Counted from the stretch's first letter, positions 9,997-21,669 are shown. The stretch is DNA of 64,000 nucleotides from Cinnamomum chago (GCA_038049695.1 CP142457.1:59082501-59146500), one strand, 5' to 3'. Made by a program: numbers and translations. The notes: a model not told the origin generated them from the sequence alone.

Positions 9997-12939
9997 CTAT
10001 GAGGGTCCTTGTCCACTGTAACTAGGGTTCCACGAATCAGTCCATGATGCCGCTTGTTGTCCTCCAAAATCTCCACCCATATTTCCTTGCTCATTACTAC
10101 CTCCAGCCCCAGGTGGTGAATCTCTTCGGCGCCGTTGATAACCATGGCTTGGATCAAATCTTCCAGATGGAGGTAACTCCTGTACTTCCTCTACAGGAAT
10201 GACATCGTCTTCATCATGTTTATAGTATTCACTAGTACCACCTGTCCCACTGTCTCCTCCTCTATCTCCTCCACTATGGCTACTTGAAGAGACTGTGGTG
10301 GAACTAGCTTTTTCAGAAGCAGGTTCTTGTCCACTCCTCCTAGTCCTACTACTGGTACCTTCTCCCTGAGGTGGCTGACCTTCTGTAGGTCCCTCACCCA
10401 TATCCTCACCTATCAACTCTTGAACCGTTTCCTGAAACCCCGGATCTGAATCTAGCAGTGGATCCTCTATCTCGGCTAGCCATGAGAGTAAGGGATCGTC
10501 TTCTCTGAATATGTGATACAAATTAATAGGACAATAAGCAAGATTATCCCTTACCATTCTCTCCCTAATTCTGTTTCTCAACTTCAGATTGTAATGACAA
10601 TATACAAGCTTGTTGAGTTTCTGCTTGGTAAGCCGATTCCTGACCTTCGTGTAGATCAAAGAGAAAGTGCTCCAATTTCTTTCATAGTTGGAAGATGTTG
10701 TAGTTTGACTAAGAATGCGAACAGCCGCGCTCCTTAGATGTGGAGCACTCTCTCCAAAATTCATCCACCAATCAGCTGAAATTCAAAAAATAAATAAAGA
10801 AAATTAGATCGTATCACAAGATATCTACAATGTGGATTTGTCTTTTGTTCATAGTCATATTAGGTGGCATCCTTCCAATTGATCGTATCACAAGAGGGTC
10901 AGCAAAGGTTCATCTCCTTTGTGTATATATAGATATCTACAATGTGAAAATTAAATATAAGTCAGTAAACCCCTACAACATGTATGGCAATTGGCACTTG
11001 GCAGCATAATTAAATTCTCTTAAGTAACCACCCACTCACCTCTTGTATGGCATCAATTTGATCATCTGGATTTAACAATTTTTTCAACACTTCCCGTAAT
11101 CCTACCCGCAAGTCCGTATCTATTGCTTCGGTGTGTAGTTCGACATTGCGATAATAGAATTCGAGATTCAAAAAATAACCTACATTATAAATATGTAGAA
11201 TGTACTGTGAGCAAACAAGATAATAAATACATTAGTTAAGAAAACAAAAAAGTATCAAATTCAAAGATATATATTAATTACCTGCAGCATGCAATGAATG
11301 GTGTAACTGATCGTTCCAACGGGCATCAATAATCTTTATATATTTCTCGTGATATCTAACATTTTCCATAATGGATTGCTTTGCCCGATACATTGCTTCA
11401 TATTTAAAGTCCATTGTCGGCTTGTCATCACCATCTACAAGCCGCAACACTTTAACTAAAGGCTAAAAAACCTTTAATATCTTCCTCACTTTCTTCCAAA
11501 ATTTATTGTCCCTCATCAGGTTTGGGACTTCAAACTCCGGACCACTAGTTGCATTGCCCCATTTCGAACGAAGCCATTCTTTTGATGCAAACATTTGAAT
11601 GAACTCCGTTCTAAACTTTACAAGGCTTTCCATAGCCAGAAAATGGGTTGCAAACCTAGTTAATCTTGGACGCAGTAAGGCATGGTTATTTTTGTATCTT
11701 TTTATCAAGCTTAACACCCATGAATGATCATATATAAATTTTGTAATTCCTCTACATGCCTTGATCAATGAAGCCACTTTTGCCTTCCTTCCAATCTCTT
11801 CCAAGATGAGATCTATGCAGTGTGCTGCACATGGGGTCCAGAATAAATGGGTCTTCTTCTCCATTAATTTCAAATTTGCTGCCTTGAAATTGGCGCTATT
11901 ATCTGTAACAATCTGTACAATATACTCATTTGCCACTCTCTACAACTTTATCCATAAGAGTGAATATATATGTGGCTGTCCGTCTATGTTCAGTTGCATC
12001 AATGGACTTTACAAAGACGGTCCCAGCGACTGAATACACCAAAAAGTTTATTAATTGTGTTTGGGTGCCGCTGGTCCACCCATCACACATGATGGTAACA
12101 CCATTCTATTGCCACATGGGCCTAAACTTTTCCACGCAAGCTTTTATTTCTGTATATTCTTCTTCAAGATATTTAGTGCCCACATCATATACGGAGTGCG
12201 ACTGTATACCCCGCTCAGCTTCAGCGGCATTATCAAGAATAGTCTGGAAATATGGGGAATCTACTGTTGTAGGTGGTATGTTCTTGTGAATTAGCCATTT
12301 TGCTGTAGCTTTGACCAATCTATCTCTTGCAGCCTTAATTACCCCTTTCACAACACTAGATATTTTTGGTTGTTTATCTCCCTCTTTTCTATGTGCTAGA
12401 GGATCAACAGGGGGAGGAACTGCTCTTCTCGTAGAGATAATTTCTACATCAATAACCCGTTCCCGGGTGCTAAATGCCCTATGCATGGACCCCGCAATGC
12501 CCTTACCCCTGTTTGGCATAGTAGTAGATGAGCCCCCTGCATCATAATATTTGCTTCCAGCAAATGCATGACGTTCATATTCTTCTTGTTGACTCATCAA
12601 AGACTCTCGGCGTGCAGCCTCCATCTGTGCATCTTCCTCCTCATCAAAGTATTCATCCCCAAATACATCATAACGGGTAGCATCAACATCTTGCCGCTTC
12701 TTTTCTTTTATCTCTACTTTTCTAGCTTTGTTTTGGCCAACCAAAGCTTTCATTTATTCTCTAACTTCCCTTGGTACTTCAGTACAGCCAGCAACATTGT
12801 CAGATATGTGGCCCAAGTGGTGTTTGAATCTTGTAATGCCCCCATTGGTCACTTTCCCATAAAACTTGCATTTGATTTTCAACCTATTATTCTCAACTGC
12901 CTCACCAAAGCTCCATGCCAAGAGGCAATACCTGGCTGG
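9997..12939 (-). pseudogene. hAT transposase (BED finger, DUF659, C-terminal dimerisation), degraded
   Basis: Reading on the minus strand: a BED-type zinc finger exon at about 12939-12754 (acceptor tatag; motif KIKCKFYGKV...RFKHHLGH, where the usual second Cys is Tyr). It ends in a TAA immediately before the ATG at 12753. The frame 12753-12106 then covers the linker and start of DUF659 (FRPMWQ). Recognisable DUF659 sequence continues past stops and frame changes into 11936-11463 (IVQIVTDNSANF, TPCAAHCIDLILEEIG, LRPRLTRFATHFLAMESL). The frame 10764-9997 holds the hAT dimerisation segment (SSNYERNWSTFSLIYTKVRN, KLVYCHYNLKLR) with a Gly/Ser-rich tail. Transposases of this family cut at the terminal repeats. 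The stops and altered finger argue against activity; some frame changes may be unrecognised introns. Confidence 0.8.
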
Positions 12940-13019
12940 CTATAAATATAAACAAGTAGTATGTTAAAAATAAAAAAAACAATGAAACATGTTAGAGGAA
13001 ACTTATATCACAAATCGAG

Positions 13020-13860
13020 GAACCATTTTCAAGACATTTGATTGGTATTCAAATATTAAAAATTATTTAAAAAAAATAAAAAAAAATCCAAAAATAAAAA
13101 AAATAGAGAAAAATCAATAAACATTCAAAATGTGATGGATTGATCTATGGGAAACATAGATCTATCATTTACAAGCAATTTCCAAGTGGTTTCATAGGTT
13201 GTCCATGAATATTCACATTTTTTTTTCAAAAAATAAATAAATTCGAAAATAAAAAATAGAGAAAAATCAATAAACATTCAAAATGTGATGGGTTGATCTA
13301 TGAGAAACATAGATCTATCATTTACAAGCAATTTTCAAGTGGTATCATGGGTTGTCCATGGGTATTCACATTTTTTCTTTCAAAAAATAAATAAATCCGA
13401 AAATAAAAAATAAAGAAAAATCAATAAACATTCAAAATGTGATGGATTGATCTATGGGAAACATAGATCTATCATTTACAAGCAATTTCCAAGTGGTTTC
13501 ATGGGTTGTCCATGAGTATTCACATTTTTTTTTCAAAAAATAAATAAATTCGAAAATAAAAAATAGAGAAAAATCAATAAACATTCAAAATGTGATGGGT
13601 TGATCTATGGGAAACATAGATCTATCATTTACAAGCAATTTCCAAGTGGTTTCATGGGTTGTTCATGAGTATTCACATTTTTTTTTTCAAAAAATAAATA
13701 AATCCGAAAATAAAAAATAGAGAAAAATCAATAAACATTCAAGTATTGTTGGAATGATCTATGGGAAACATAGATCTAACAATATGAAGCTATTTTCAAG
13801 TTGTTTCATGAGTTTTCCATAAGTGATAATGTTTTTTTTTTTTTTTTAAATAACATAAAT
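13020..13860. repeat. About five tandem copies of a 153-154 bp unit inside the hAT element
   Basis: The word acattcaaaatgtgatgg (or variant) recurs at 13121, 13274, 13428, 13581 and 13735, a steady period of 153-154 bp. Each unit has an A-rich half and a half with the perfect hairpin gatctatg-ggaaa-catagatc. The last unit is more diverged. The array sits between the transposase coding region and the element's right terminus, on the promoter side of the minus-strand gene. Confidence 0.92.
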
Positions 13861-14640
13861 CCGAAAATAAAAATAACAATATAAAAAAAAGACGAAGATA
13901 TACATGCAAGATCAAAAGGAAGCATGGATCTACAATAAAGCAAGACAATGATGCCATTATGTTGTGATTCATAGTAGTTAGAGAGTGATAATCTCAAAAG
14001 TTGAAAAAAAATCACATACCTAGATGAAGAATCTTGTTTAGAATCTTTAGATTTCTTTTAATAGTTGAATGTTGGTGATTTGGTGGCAAGAAATCTTGAA
14101 GAAATGGTCTTGGGAGACACTTGGGACCGCAAGGAGTAAAAAACAGCAGACGGAGGGGAAGAGAGGATTAAAAAACCCTAAAAACGTCAAAAGGGGGGTT
14201 TTTATAACTCCCCTAGCCGTATCGGCCGCCACGCTCCACGGGTGCAATTTCCCGTAGCGGCCGCTATTTTGGCCATAGCGTGGCAGTATCGCCCACTACG
14301 GCCGATATATGTAGCATGGCGGCCGATATATACATCTTTGCTAATAACAATATTTAAAGAAACTAATGACATGAAAATAAATTCCTAAATCTATGTGGGC
14401 CCTACACATGTGGTCATGAGGTATATGCTGCATCATTCTCCCCCGTTTAAAAAAGAACTCGACCTCGAGTTCGGAAAATGTCCATCGGGATCAAAGATCA
14501 ATCTGACGAACTTCCAATTTGTCGGTCGATATAACTACTTGGCACAGCTTCATGCATAATTTCTTTTGATGGTTGAAATATGTGTTGATGTGCCTTACTT
14601 GTAGAGCATGCACCATCAAATCAGAATCTCTGACTATCCA

Positions 14641-15258
14641 CTAGTCATCTCCCCGTTGATAGCGGTGATCCCCAAAGACAAAATCAATAGGAGAATTAAT
14701 GTGGGGAATATCAATAACTTTCTCTTCATCACTTGGTATTGGCACATTGGGATGATTAGGACTCATAGAAGAAATTTCAAGGCCAACTATAGATGTGGAA
14801 TCTTTTGTGTCGAGCTCTGGCTGAGCGGTCTGCATATCTGCTGGCACTGGTTACTTAACACGGTCTGTTACGTGAGACGACTTTTCTTCTTGAGGAGTAA
14901 CTTCCACGAAATGAAACCTTTTAAGCATCCGCTCCACACGAATTGCTTCCCAAAATGCCTCGTGGATGGTCTGGCAATCATTCATTTTGTCCACTATGTC
15001 CTATCGCAAGCCTCTTACAAAACTAATGAAAGCATGTTCTTCATCATCCTCCATTCCACATGCATCTTGGAGTCTTGAAAATTGGTCAGAATATTCAAGA
15101 AAAGATAATTCTCCTTGTCTCAAATCAAGAAAGGACTGAAAATAGACTTTATTCTCAACATACCACATTTCATATTTAGTCACATATTTGAGTCTTTGAA
15201 GATTATTGTAAAAGCTATTGGTATGGAATTTCATCTTGACTTGAAAATGGACTGACAT
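14641..15258 (-). pseudogene. Gag-like coding remnant of the LTR element
   Basis: The minus-strand frame 15258-15001 encodes SFLDLRQGELSFLEYSDQFS followed by RLQDACGMEDDEEHAFISFV, the pattern of the retrotransposon gag domain (RQG...EY...F..L). A second open stretch, 14847-14641, lies downstream in the element with no domain I recognise. No zinc knuckle, protease or polymerase motifs follow. The 1.1 kb between the primer site and gag (15300-16430) is GC-richer and has no recognised product. Confidence 0.65.
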
Positions 15259-16445
15259 TAACTGTAGATCTACCTTTCTACGAGCACAATAGCGAAAACG
15301 GATATGAAATCTGACGGTGGATGTGCTGGATATCGTAAAAGAAAAAATCTCAACTGTTGATCAAACGAAATCTGTCTTTGATTGGACTTAACTGATGTCA
15401 TCGCTTGAACAATGAATCTTGTGCAATCGGGTTGAAACTGCCAAGGCCCCAAAATCTACCTGACCCAAATTGAAAAAGCAGACCAAGAAGCACTTGTCTC
15501 AACGAAGACACGTGCTGAAGCGTCACCTGCGTGTCTAGAAAGGGCAAATAGGGCGAAAAACCCCTTTCTGCCTTTCTTCAACGAAATGAATGGAGAGTGG
15601 GAGCTGGATTGCCTGAAGAGGGAGAAGAGGCACTTGCTGCTTCTCGATCAGCGATGAAAAGGCGCTTGCTGCTGGACGATCGTGCTGCGGTAGATGATGC
15701 GCGATGGACGATTGTGCAACAGGGAGGTGGGTATGAACGATGACGCTGGAGCTCGACGACTGCAATGATGACGACGACGACGACTGAGAGGGCTACGACG
15801 ACCACAGTGGTGGATGGCAGTGGAGTGGAGCAGCGGCAGAAAGGACTCGTTGAGGGTAGAGCAACGACGAGGTCAACCACGACGACTTGCAAGAAAGCGA
15901 TTACGGCTGATGGTGGTTGTGGGTGAGACTCGTATGCTTCGGTGCAAGGTACCCTCCTCTTTCCTCCTTTCTTCTCTTCTGAATTGGGATTCTGACTGGT
16001 TGTGGGTATTGACAAATTTTTTTATTTTTTATTTTTGTCTGAGTTGGGTTCAGATCTGGGTTGGGGTTGAGATGAGTCTTTGGCAGCTGCTAGGGCAGGG
16101 GATGGTTTCGGATGAGTGGATTTCTTGGGTTGGTGGTTTTCGGTGCAAGGGATTGGCTGAGATGTTTTTTGGTCTTGACGGAAGGGGATTCTGGGGGTAT
16201 GCAGGGAGTTTCGAAGGGTTTTCGGATAGTGGAGAAGATGGAGACGTGGGGACTAGATTCTGGGATTAGGATGGAGTCTGGTTTTGCATTATTAGGTTTG
16301 TGGTTTTCGGTGGTGGCGTCAGAGATGGATTCAATTTGGAAGAGTGGGATTTTATTGGGGCTGGGTTTTCTGTGAATGGGTTCTAGGCAGCGGGTGGGTT
16401 GAGGTAATCATGCCAACGATCGGATCGTGCGGCTTTGATACCAAT

Positions 16446-16787
16446 TGATGCAGACCCTAGGGTTAGGGTTTGCGTGGGAAGTGCTAAAAGCACAATGGGT
16501 GCCGAAGCACGTGTGACACAATAAATCTCCGTAAAGATAATAAACGAGGATGCACCTCAATGGGAAAACCCAATTTCACTAATCAACAACTTTGAGAAAT
16601 AATTCTCTACAATGCCATATAAATAGTAAAAGTAAACTTAAGCCTTAAGAAACCTAATAAAACTAGGAAACTAAATAATATAGGAAATCTAATCCTAATA
16701 ACAATATTTAAAGAAACTAATGACATGAAAATAAATTCCTAAATCTATGTGGGCCCTACACGTGGCCATGAGGTCTACGCTGCATCA
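16446..16787 (-). repeat. 5' LTR (342 bp) of the gag-only element
   Basis: Complete LTR, tgatgcag...ctgcatca, followed by TSD ctagc. The initiator-Met-type primer-binding complement (gctttgatacca) abuts its left edge, so this is the 5' LTR of a minus-strand element. It represents the uninterrupted state of the split LTR at 8871. Confidence 0.9.
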
Positions 16788-17195
16788 CTAGCCCTTTTAA
16801 AATGGGAACTGTTTTTTGTTAAATATTGAAGAAGTCCTTTTCTAAGCATTATTAAATACAGTAAATAAAAGACAGAAAATTGCTAGCTAGAAAAGCCCTA
16901 CCTGTGGTTCGATGTGTGGGACCCCTGTGGACCCAAGGTGCCATTTTCCAATTGGACGAAGTGTACCCATGGGCCCATGTGTATCTAATATGTGAAGTTG
17001 CTTTCCTTATTATTCAATTGGATCTCTTTTGGTTGCCCAAATATGCATGGTCCACAGGTACAATCTATTTTATATCTTCCAATTGCTAAAATCTTTATCT
17101 ATAATCTTTGGTGGTCAATATTCTTTCTACTTGCCGTTTCTTGAGAAGGTAGTGGAATTCAATGATATAATTAATCTTAGTTTGTTATATTTCAG

Positions 17196-17268
17196 TCTGA
17201 TTATCTACGGAAGATTTCTTTGAAGATGCTTACGATGGAGTCATCGAACAAAAATCCCCCAGAGCCTG
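17196..17268 (+). CDS. MED15: MED15 copy 1, exon 3 (end of KIX domain)
   Basis: Acceptor tttcag at 17195, donor GTATCA at 17269. It encodes SDYLRKISLKMLTMESSNKN and PPEP, ending in phase 1, the same phase as copy 2 exon 3 (63494-63611). DYLRKISxKMLTME is a hallmark of plant MED15. Confidence 0.85.
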
Positions 17269-17802
17269 GTATCATCCTAAAGAACTCTCTGCACTTTTAC
17301 CTTATGTGATAAGTGAACATTAGAGTGCAGTGGTCCTTATTATGTTTCAGTTATAGCTTTTCAATACACGGATATGGATTCTATTTTAAAAAATCAATTT
17401 TTCTCACCCTTTGTTTTCTCCCCTTCTCGGTCCCTTTGGATTAATACATGCACTATGTTTTCCTTCTCTTGACTTGATTTGCTGATGCAAGGGCACCCAA
17501 CTATTTATAATGATGGCCATGCTTTGTTGATCAGACCATTGAGATATGTGGGCCCTCCCCCGGTTGAGGATGCCTCAAAACGATTACAGATTTGGAGATC
17601 CTGGCACTCCTCTTTTTTGGCCTTTCTTTTCTGGACTATTGTATTTGTCATATATCTAGCAGCCTCTAGGTGAAGGGTTTGGGGCCTTCTAATGGGGATA
17701 TATTTGTTGGGTAATATGCTTGCACAGTTGGTCTCATTACATTAGGTATCACTGTAATGTTGCTAAAATATGTGCAAAATATACATTTTCTATCCCAAGC
17801 TG

Positions 17803-17868
17803 TAGCTCAGCTGGTTAGGGCTTAGGGATGCTAAACACCTTTCTTGGGGCGTGAGTTCTGGTAAAAAA
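17803..17868 (+). mobile_element. tRNA-derived SINE-like fragment
   Basis: gctgtagctcagctggttag matches a pol III A box in a tRNA-like context. About 45 bases on, gcgtgagttctggta is a weak B box. An A-rich run follows. The sequence does not fold as a complete tRNA (no matching acceptor stem or anticodon arm seen), so a SINE head or tRNA pseudogene is more likely than a working tRNA. Confidence 0.4.
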
Positions 17869-19344
17869 ATTGATTTTGAGAGGTGCAGTTTTGTCTTTTT
17901 TCAACTTTTTATGATTTTAGTGATTCTCTTGACCAGATTTCATACGTTAATGTGTTTTTTCTTTTAATTATTGTTTGTTTGTACTTGTTCAATTTTATTG
18001 TTGTTTCAATTTTGCCATTAGGAACTCCTTACCCAATCGAAAAAGGTTAAATAGTTGCTTAGGATTTGGATTTTCTGTATTACTTTCTACTGGTATTCTT
18101 TTCAATGTCTTTCCTTTTTCGAGGTATAAAATTGTTTAGTTTTTATAAATTTCCATTTTTTATGTTAGCTGTTGCGTTTTGTGTTTTAATAATTTGGCTA
18201 AGTTTTCTCTTTCAATAAGTTTTGATAACCTTTTGTAGTTATTTTTATTTACTGCTTTTCCTTTTTATTTTCATTTTAAAATTTAATTTCCTTTACAAAT
18301 TCCTTTTTTATATCAGAATCTTACCTTGCTTCTTTTCTTTTTCTCACTTAAAAAACTTTTAGATAGCCTTTAGGATTATCAATATTTTATTTCACATTTT
18401 CTACTTGTCTCTCTTTGCTTTCCTTCTAATGCTTTCTTTTATTCTTTTTTTTTCCCTCAATTAATGTCTCTAATTTTAGTAATAGCTTCTAGATTCTCTA
18501 AAGTTTTTGAAGGAAGAAATGTTTTTTTTTTTTTATAATTATTCACGGTGTCAGAATATCTCTATTTTAAATATCATTTTTTAAATTTTATGTTAAATTT
18601 TTGATTTTTTTTCTTTGTGAGGGTTCTTCTTCTTCATTTTGATTTTTGAATGGTAACATGACTTGAACCCAAAACCTTGTGTTCGGAAAGAAAATTACGA
18701 TGTTTTGTTTTTGGTTCTTTATTTATTTATTTTTACTTTCTATTTAAAAAACCTTCATTTTGAATTTTACAGGATCCTTGTTTATTTCATTGCCAGATTC
18801 TTTATATCTTGGTTTCTATTTATAGGTTTTTAGCCTTTCATTTTTCAGTTCTTTGTCTAGATTTAGCTCTTTTTATTTTTAGTATTTTAAAAAATAATAG
18901 ATAGTTTCGAGTGTTTCTGGGCTTCTATATTTTCATTCTACTTTTGTTCCTTTTGATTTCCTTACTCTTATTTTAGACACATATATTTTTTTTTTAACTT
19001 CTTGCAGTGTTTCCTTTTACTTCATAATAATATTTTTTATATTTCTAAGTAATGTATTGTTTAGAATTTTTTTATATTTGAAAAAGAAGTTAGATGGTCT
19101 TTTAGGGATATATGTTTCTTCTGCAGTTTGTTTCTATTATTTATTTATTTTCTTTTCTTTTTAATGTTACAAATGCTGTGTTTTTTTTTTTTTTAAATTT
19201 TCTCACAAAAGAAAATTGTTTAGATAGACTTTTAAGGATTCTACTCGCCCGGGTACTTTCTCATTTCTTTTCCATTTTTTTAAAAAATTTATTAGTATTC
19301 GTAATCACCTATGTGATACATCTGTTTCAGTGTTGTGATTACCC

Positions 19345-19397
<53 letters not shown>
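19345..19397. repeat. (GT)n(GA)n compound microsatellite
   Basis: Alternating gt repeats run directly into about 20 ga repeats in MED15 copy 1 intron 3. Confidence 0.95.
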
Positions 19398-19402
<5 letters not shown>

Positions 19403-19730
19403 GGTGAAGGGTGGGTCTTTTTCACTATGGGCTCCCATTCATTTATGCAAGCGGAGAACCTTTTTTTATAATAAATGACAACACATCCCATATTGTTCTT
19501 TTGCCAGCATTAGATTGAAGAAATTAGTTAGTGGCACTTTTTTTAGAACAATACATTTGAGAATATTGGTTATGAGTTGGCACTTTATCTTATCTCTTGG
19601 ATAAAGTTGGTTTTCCCTTGATTCCAATTGTTAAATGTGCTTTGTCTATTTGCTAATTTTATTCATATCTGGTTAATGCATTTATTGATTTGCCAATTAA
19701 TGTTTCTTGCCTCTTGCCCTGATTCCACAG

Positions 19731-19780
19731 CTGTGACAAGACATTCTGATGTGGTTGATTCACAAGAGGTCGATCAAAAG
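19731..19780 (+). pseudogene. MED15: Degraded MED15 exon (second conserved block)
   Basis: The stretch STAVTRHSDVVDSQEVDQK, read across the acceptor-like ttccacag and up to a GTAAAA donor at 19781, resembles the conserved plant MED15 segment that runs STAQTGH...DWQEEVYQK. The Trp and Tyr of that motif are replaced. Its frame follows exon 3 (phase 1). The match is short, so this is an inference; it could be chance. Confidence 0.4.
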
Positions 19781-20224
19781 GTAAAATCATGTTTGGTTAA
19801 TTACTTCTAAAATGAAATAGTATGGAATAGACTTGTGTAATATGAAAATATTATAGTATTTTTACTGGTTGAAAGTTTTTTCATAAGGCAACAGATTTTG
19901 AATTGAATTTCTTGATAGTTATAGATTATAATATATGCTGTATAAACTTTCAAGATACCTTTTTTTTTAAGTTTATGATCGTAGTTTGTTATCAGATTAT
20001 TCCTTTTTAAACACTTGCATACTTTGTCGCTTCAACTCAATGGGGTTCACCTTTGAAATCCAAACTATTTAAATCCACTTTTCCTCCCAGTTCTATTATT
20101 AAGGAAAATTCCTCCCAAACTAGTCTTATATGCCCATCATAAGATTTATCACGTCTAAAATTAGCCTGATGGTGGGATAACTCCAATTGTAGTAAAACTT
20201 TCCTTGATAATATAACAAGATTGA

Positions 20225-20465
20225 CCACCACCACCACCACCATTGTCGTTGTTGTCACTGTCACCACCATCATCACCATCATCATCATCTACAGTCACCA
20301 TTGCCACCGTCACCACACTATCACCATTGTCATCATCACCACTACCACCACACCATCATCATGATTGCCTTCACTACCACCACTATTGCTACTATCACCA
20401 CCACCACCACCATCGTCATCACTCATCACTCATCACTCACCACCACCACCACCACCACCACCACC
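20225..20465. repeat. CAC/CAT trinucleotide-rich microsatellite
   Basis: About 240 bases of imperfect cac/cat/cgt repeats. It produces long Ser/His- or Thr-rich open frames that are not genes. Confidence 0.95.
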
Positions 20466-21350
20466 GTCCTAGCAAGCGCACTCCTTCAGGAAGGGAAAGA
20501 GGCAGCAGATATCTGTTTTTTTTTTTTTTTTTTTTTGAAGGCTCACATTCTAAGAGATTTTTATATTGTAGGAAGCTTTCTAGAGGGGAGAGCTGTAGGA
20601 AAAATATTGAGCTTTTTGAAAGAAAAGAATATTTTTCTTTTTTGCTTTTCTTGGGTTGCCAAACAAGGTTTTTAAGTTTATAAAATGAAAGATTATATTC
20701 TCTGATATATTATTTTCTGGTACTTTTTATGCATCCAAAACTGGCCATAAATTCTCAAAACTGTGTTTTTTTTTTTTTTTCATTCTCACTGTATTTAAAT
20801 TGCTAATACATTTTTTTTAAACTGGCCATATAATTTACATAGTAGAGGATAGTGTTCATGGAGATCTCTGTGGAACTTGGGATCCCAAACATAAATAACT
20901 CCAACTAGTGCTACCATTTCAATAAATGGGAAAAAGAAAAGGCTAGAAATGAGCATATATTAGAGGAAATATAGGGAGAACTTCGATTGAAGAAGAAATC
21001 AAATAATGTTGTTTTGAGATGGTTTAGGCCCCTAGTGCAGAAGGCCAAGAATCATCAGTTAGAGATGAATCAAAGTGCTATTAGTGGAAGGCACCGGGAG
21101 AAGAGGGAAGCCATTCATGACCTCAATCAAATTAGTGAGGAAAGACATGTCACTTTGTGGAGTAACTCAGAGCATGGAGTTGAAAAGGATTGAGGTAGGA
21201 AAAAAACATTTGCGATGGGGATCATTAAGTAGATGGGATTTGTGATTATAAAGATAAGTCAGTATTTCTTTATCTAGTTAGAGAGCATCATTAGTTATCA
21301 TGTTTCATATATTAGGCAAAGAGAATACCTTAGTTTTTCACACACATAAG

Positions 21351-21622
21351 TGTTAACACCAGCTGGCCCATGATGTTAGGCCCAGCCCATCAATACACTA
21401 ACCCACCACGTGGGATACTGTAGTTGACTAGTATCAATGTAACATATTCTATTCCTATGCTATAGCAGTGTAATATATATTCTTTCTATATAGTTAGATT
21501 GTAATTGCCTTGATTAAGGCTAAGAAGAGATTATAAATGGAGCAAGGGATCGATCAAAGGGATGATCCAAGTTTTCCAAGTTTATGTTGTCTATTCATGG
21601 TTCTGTCAAGGTATCAAAGCCA
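21351..21622 (+). mobile_element. Isolated LTR with adjacent primer-binding site
   Basis: A 258-bp LTR starts tgttaacaccagc and ends gttctgtca at 21608. It is followed at once by aggtatcaaagcc, an initiator-Met-type primer-binding site. It contains a TATA-like gattataaatgg. The size and arrangement fit a copia-type 5' LTR on the plus strand. The copia coding region to the right is on the minus strand, so this LTR either belongs to a different element or the block is rearranged. Confidence 0.7.
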
Positions 21623-21669
21623 ATAGATTCCTGGCATCAACTTCGATCTTTACTACTTATGACAGTGAG

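Larger units (their letters stand above)
9135..14340 (-). mobile_element. 5.2-kb hAT transposon nested in the LTR
   Basis: Flanked by the perfect 8-bp duplication ctaataac (9127-9134 and 14341-14348). The termini are catggatgaaaatagcgg and, in complement, caaagatgtatatatcgg, short imperfect inverted repeats of the hAT type. Subterminal regions (9145-9215 and 14216-14335) are dense in gtagcg/cgctac and gcggcc motifs, likely transposase-binding repeats. It carries a minus-strand BED/DUF659-type transposase remnant (9997-12939) and a 153-bp tandem array upstream of it (13020-13860). In-frame stops and frame changes in the transposase suggest it no longer moves by itself. Confidence 0.9.
8871..14435 (-). 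repeat. 3' LTR of the gag-only element, split by a hAT insertion
   Basis: About 350 bp of LTR sequence matches 16446-16787, lying at 8871-9134 and 14341-14435. Between them is the 5.2-kb hAT element plus one copy of its target duplication. The intact LTR at 16446 shows the uninterrupted order ...ctaatcctaataacaata, confirming the insertion point. Confidence 0.9.
8871..16787 (-). mobile_element. Gag-only LTR retrotransposon in MED15 intron 2, with nested hAT
   Basis: The two LTRs (8871-14435, interrupted, and 16446-16787) begin tgatgcag and end ctgcatca. The 5-bp duplication ctagc is at 8866-8870 and 16788-16792. The minus-strand orientation follows from the primer-binding site (complement of ggctttgatacca, 16432-16444) next to the right LTR and the polypurine tract (complement of ttctcccccg) next to the left LTR. 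The internal region is only about 2.0 kb, with a gag-like frame at 15001-15258 and no protease, reverse transcriptase or integrase, so the element depends on others for movement. The LTRs differ by roughly eight substitutions plus a few small indels, suggesting a fairly recent insertion. MED15 copy 2 has an unfilled version of the site (near 61950). Confidence 0.88.
17269..19730. other. MED15 copy 1 intron 3, T-rich
   Basis: The first part is still alignable by eye to copy 2 intron 3 (for example gatcagaccattgagatatg at 17530 and gatcagaccattgggatatg near 63865). The remainder is T-rich and AT-rich with no coding signal. A tRNA-like SINE piece lies at about 17803 and a GT/GA microsatellite at 19345. 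Confidence 0.55.

Noticed and set aside
13020..13860. CRISPR-like repeats
   Set aside because: Units are directly tandem, 153 bp, without unique spacers, and lie in a plant hAT transposon.
15535..16375. Several overlapping open frames on both strands in the retroelement leader
   Set aside because: Low-complexity Val/Ser-rich or Gly/Trp-rich translations with no recognised domain; composition effect of a GC-richer segment.
17803..17868. Possible functional tRNA gene
   Set aside because: A-box-like sequence is good but there is no acceptor stem, anticodon arm or canonical T loop; treated as a SINE-like piece.
20243..20683. Long Ser/His- and Thr-rich open frames
   Set aside because: They are translations of a CAC/CAT microsatellite followed by a T run; no domain and no conserved start.
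20987..21193. 68-codon charged frame
   Set aside because: Possibly an old retroelement piece, but I could not match it to any domain and its borders are not visible.
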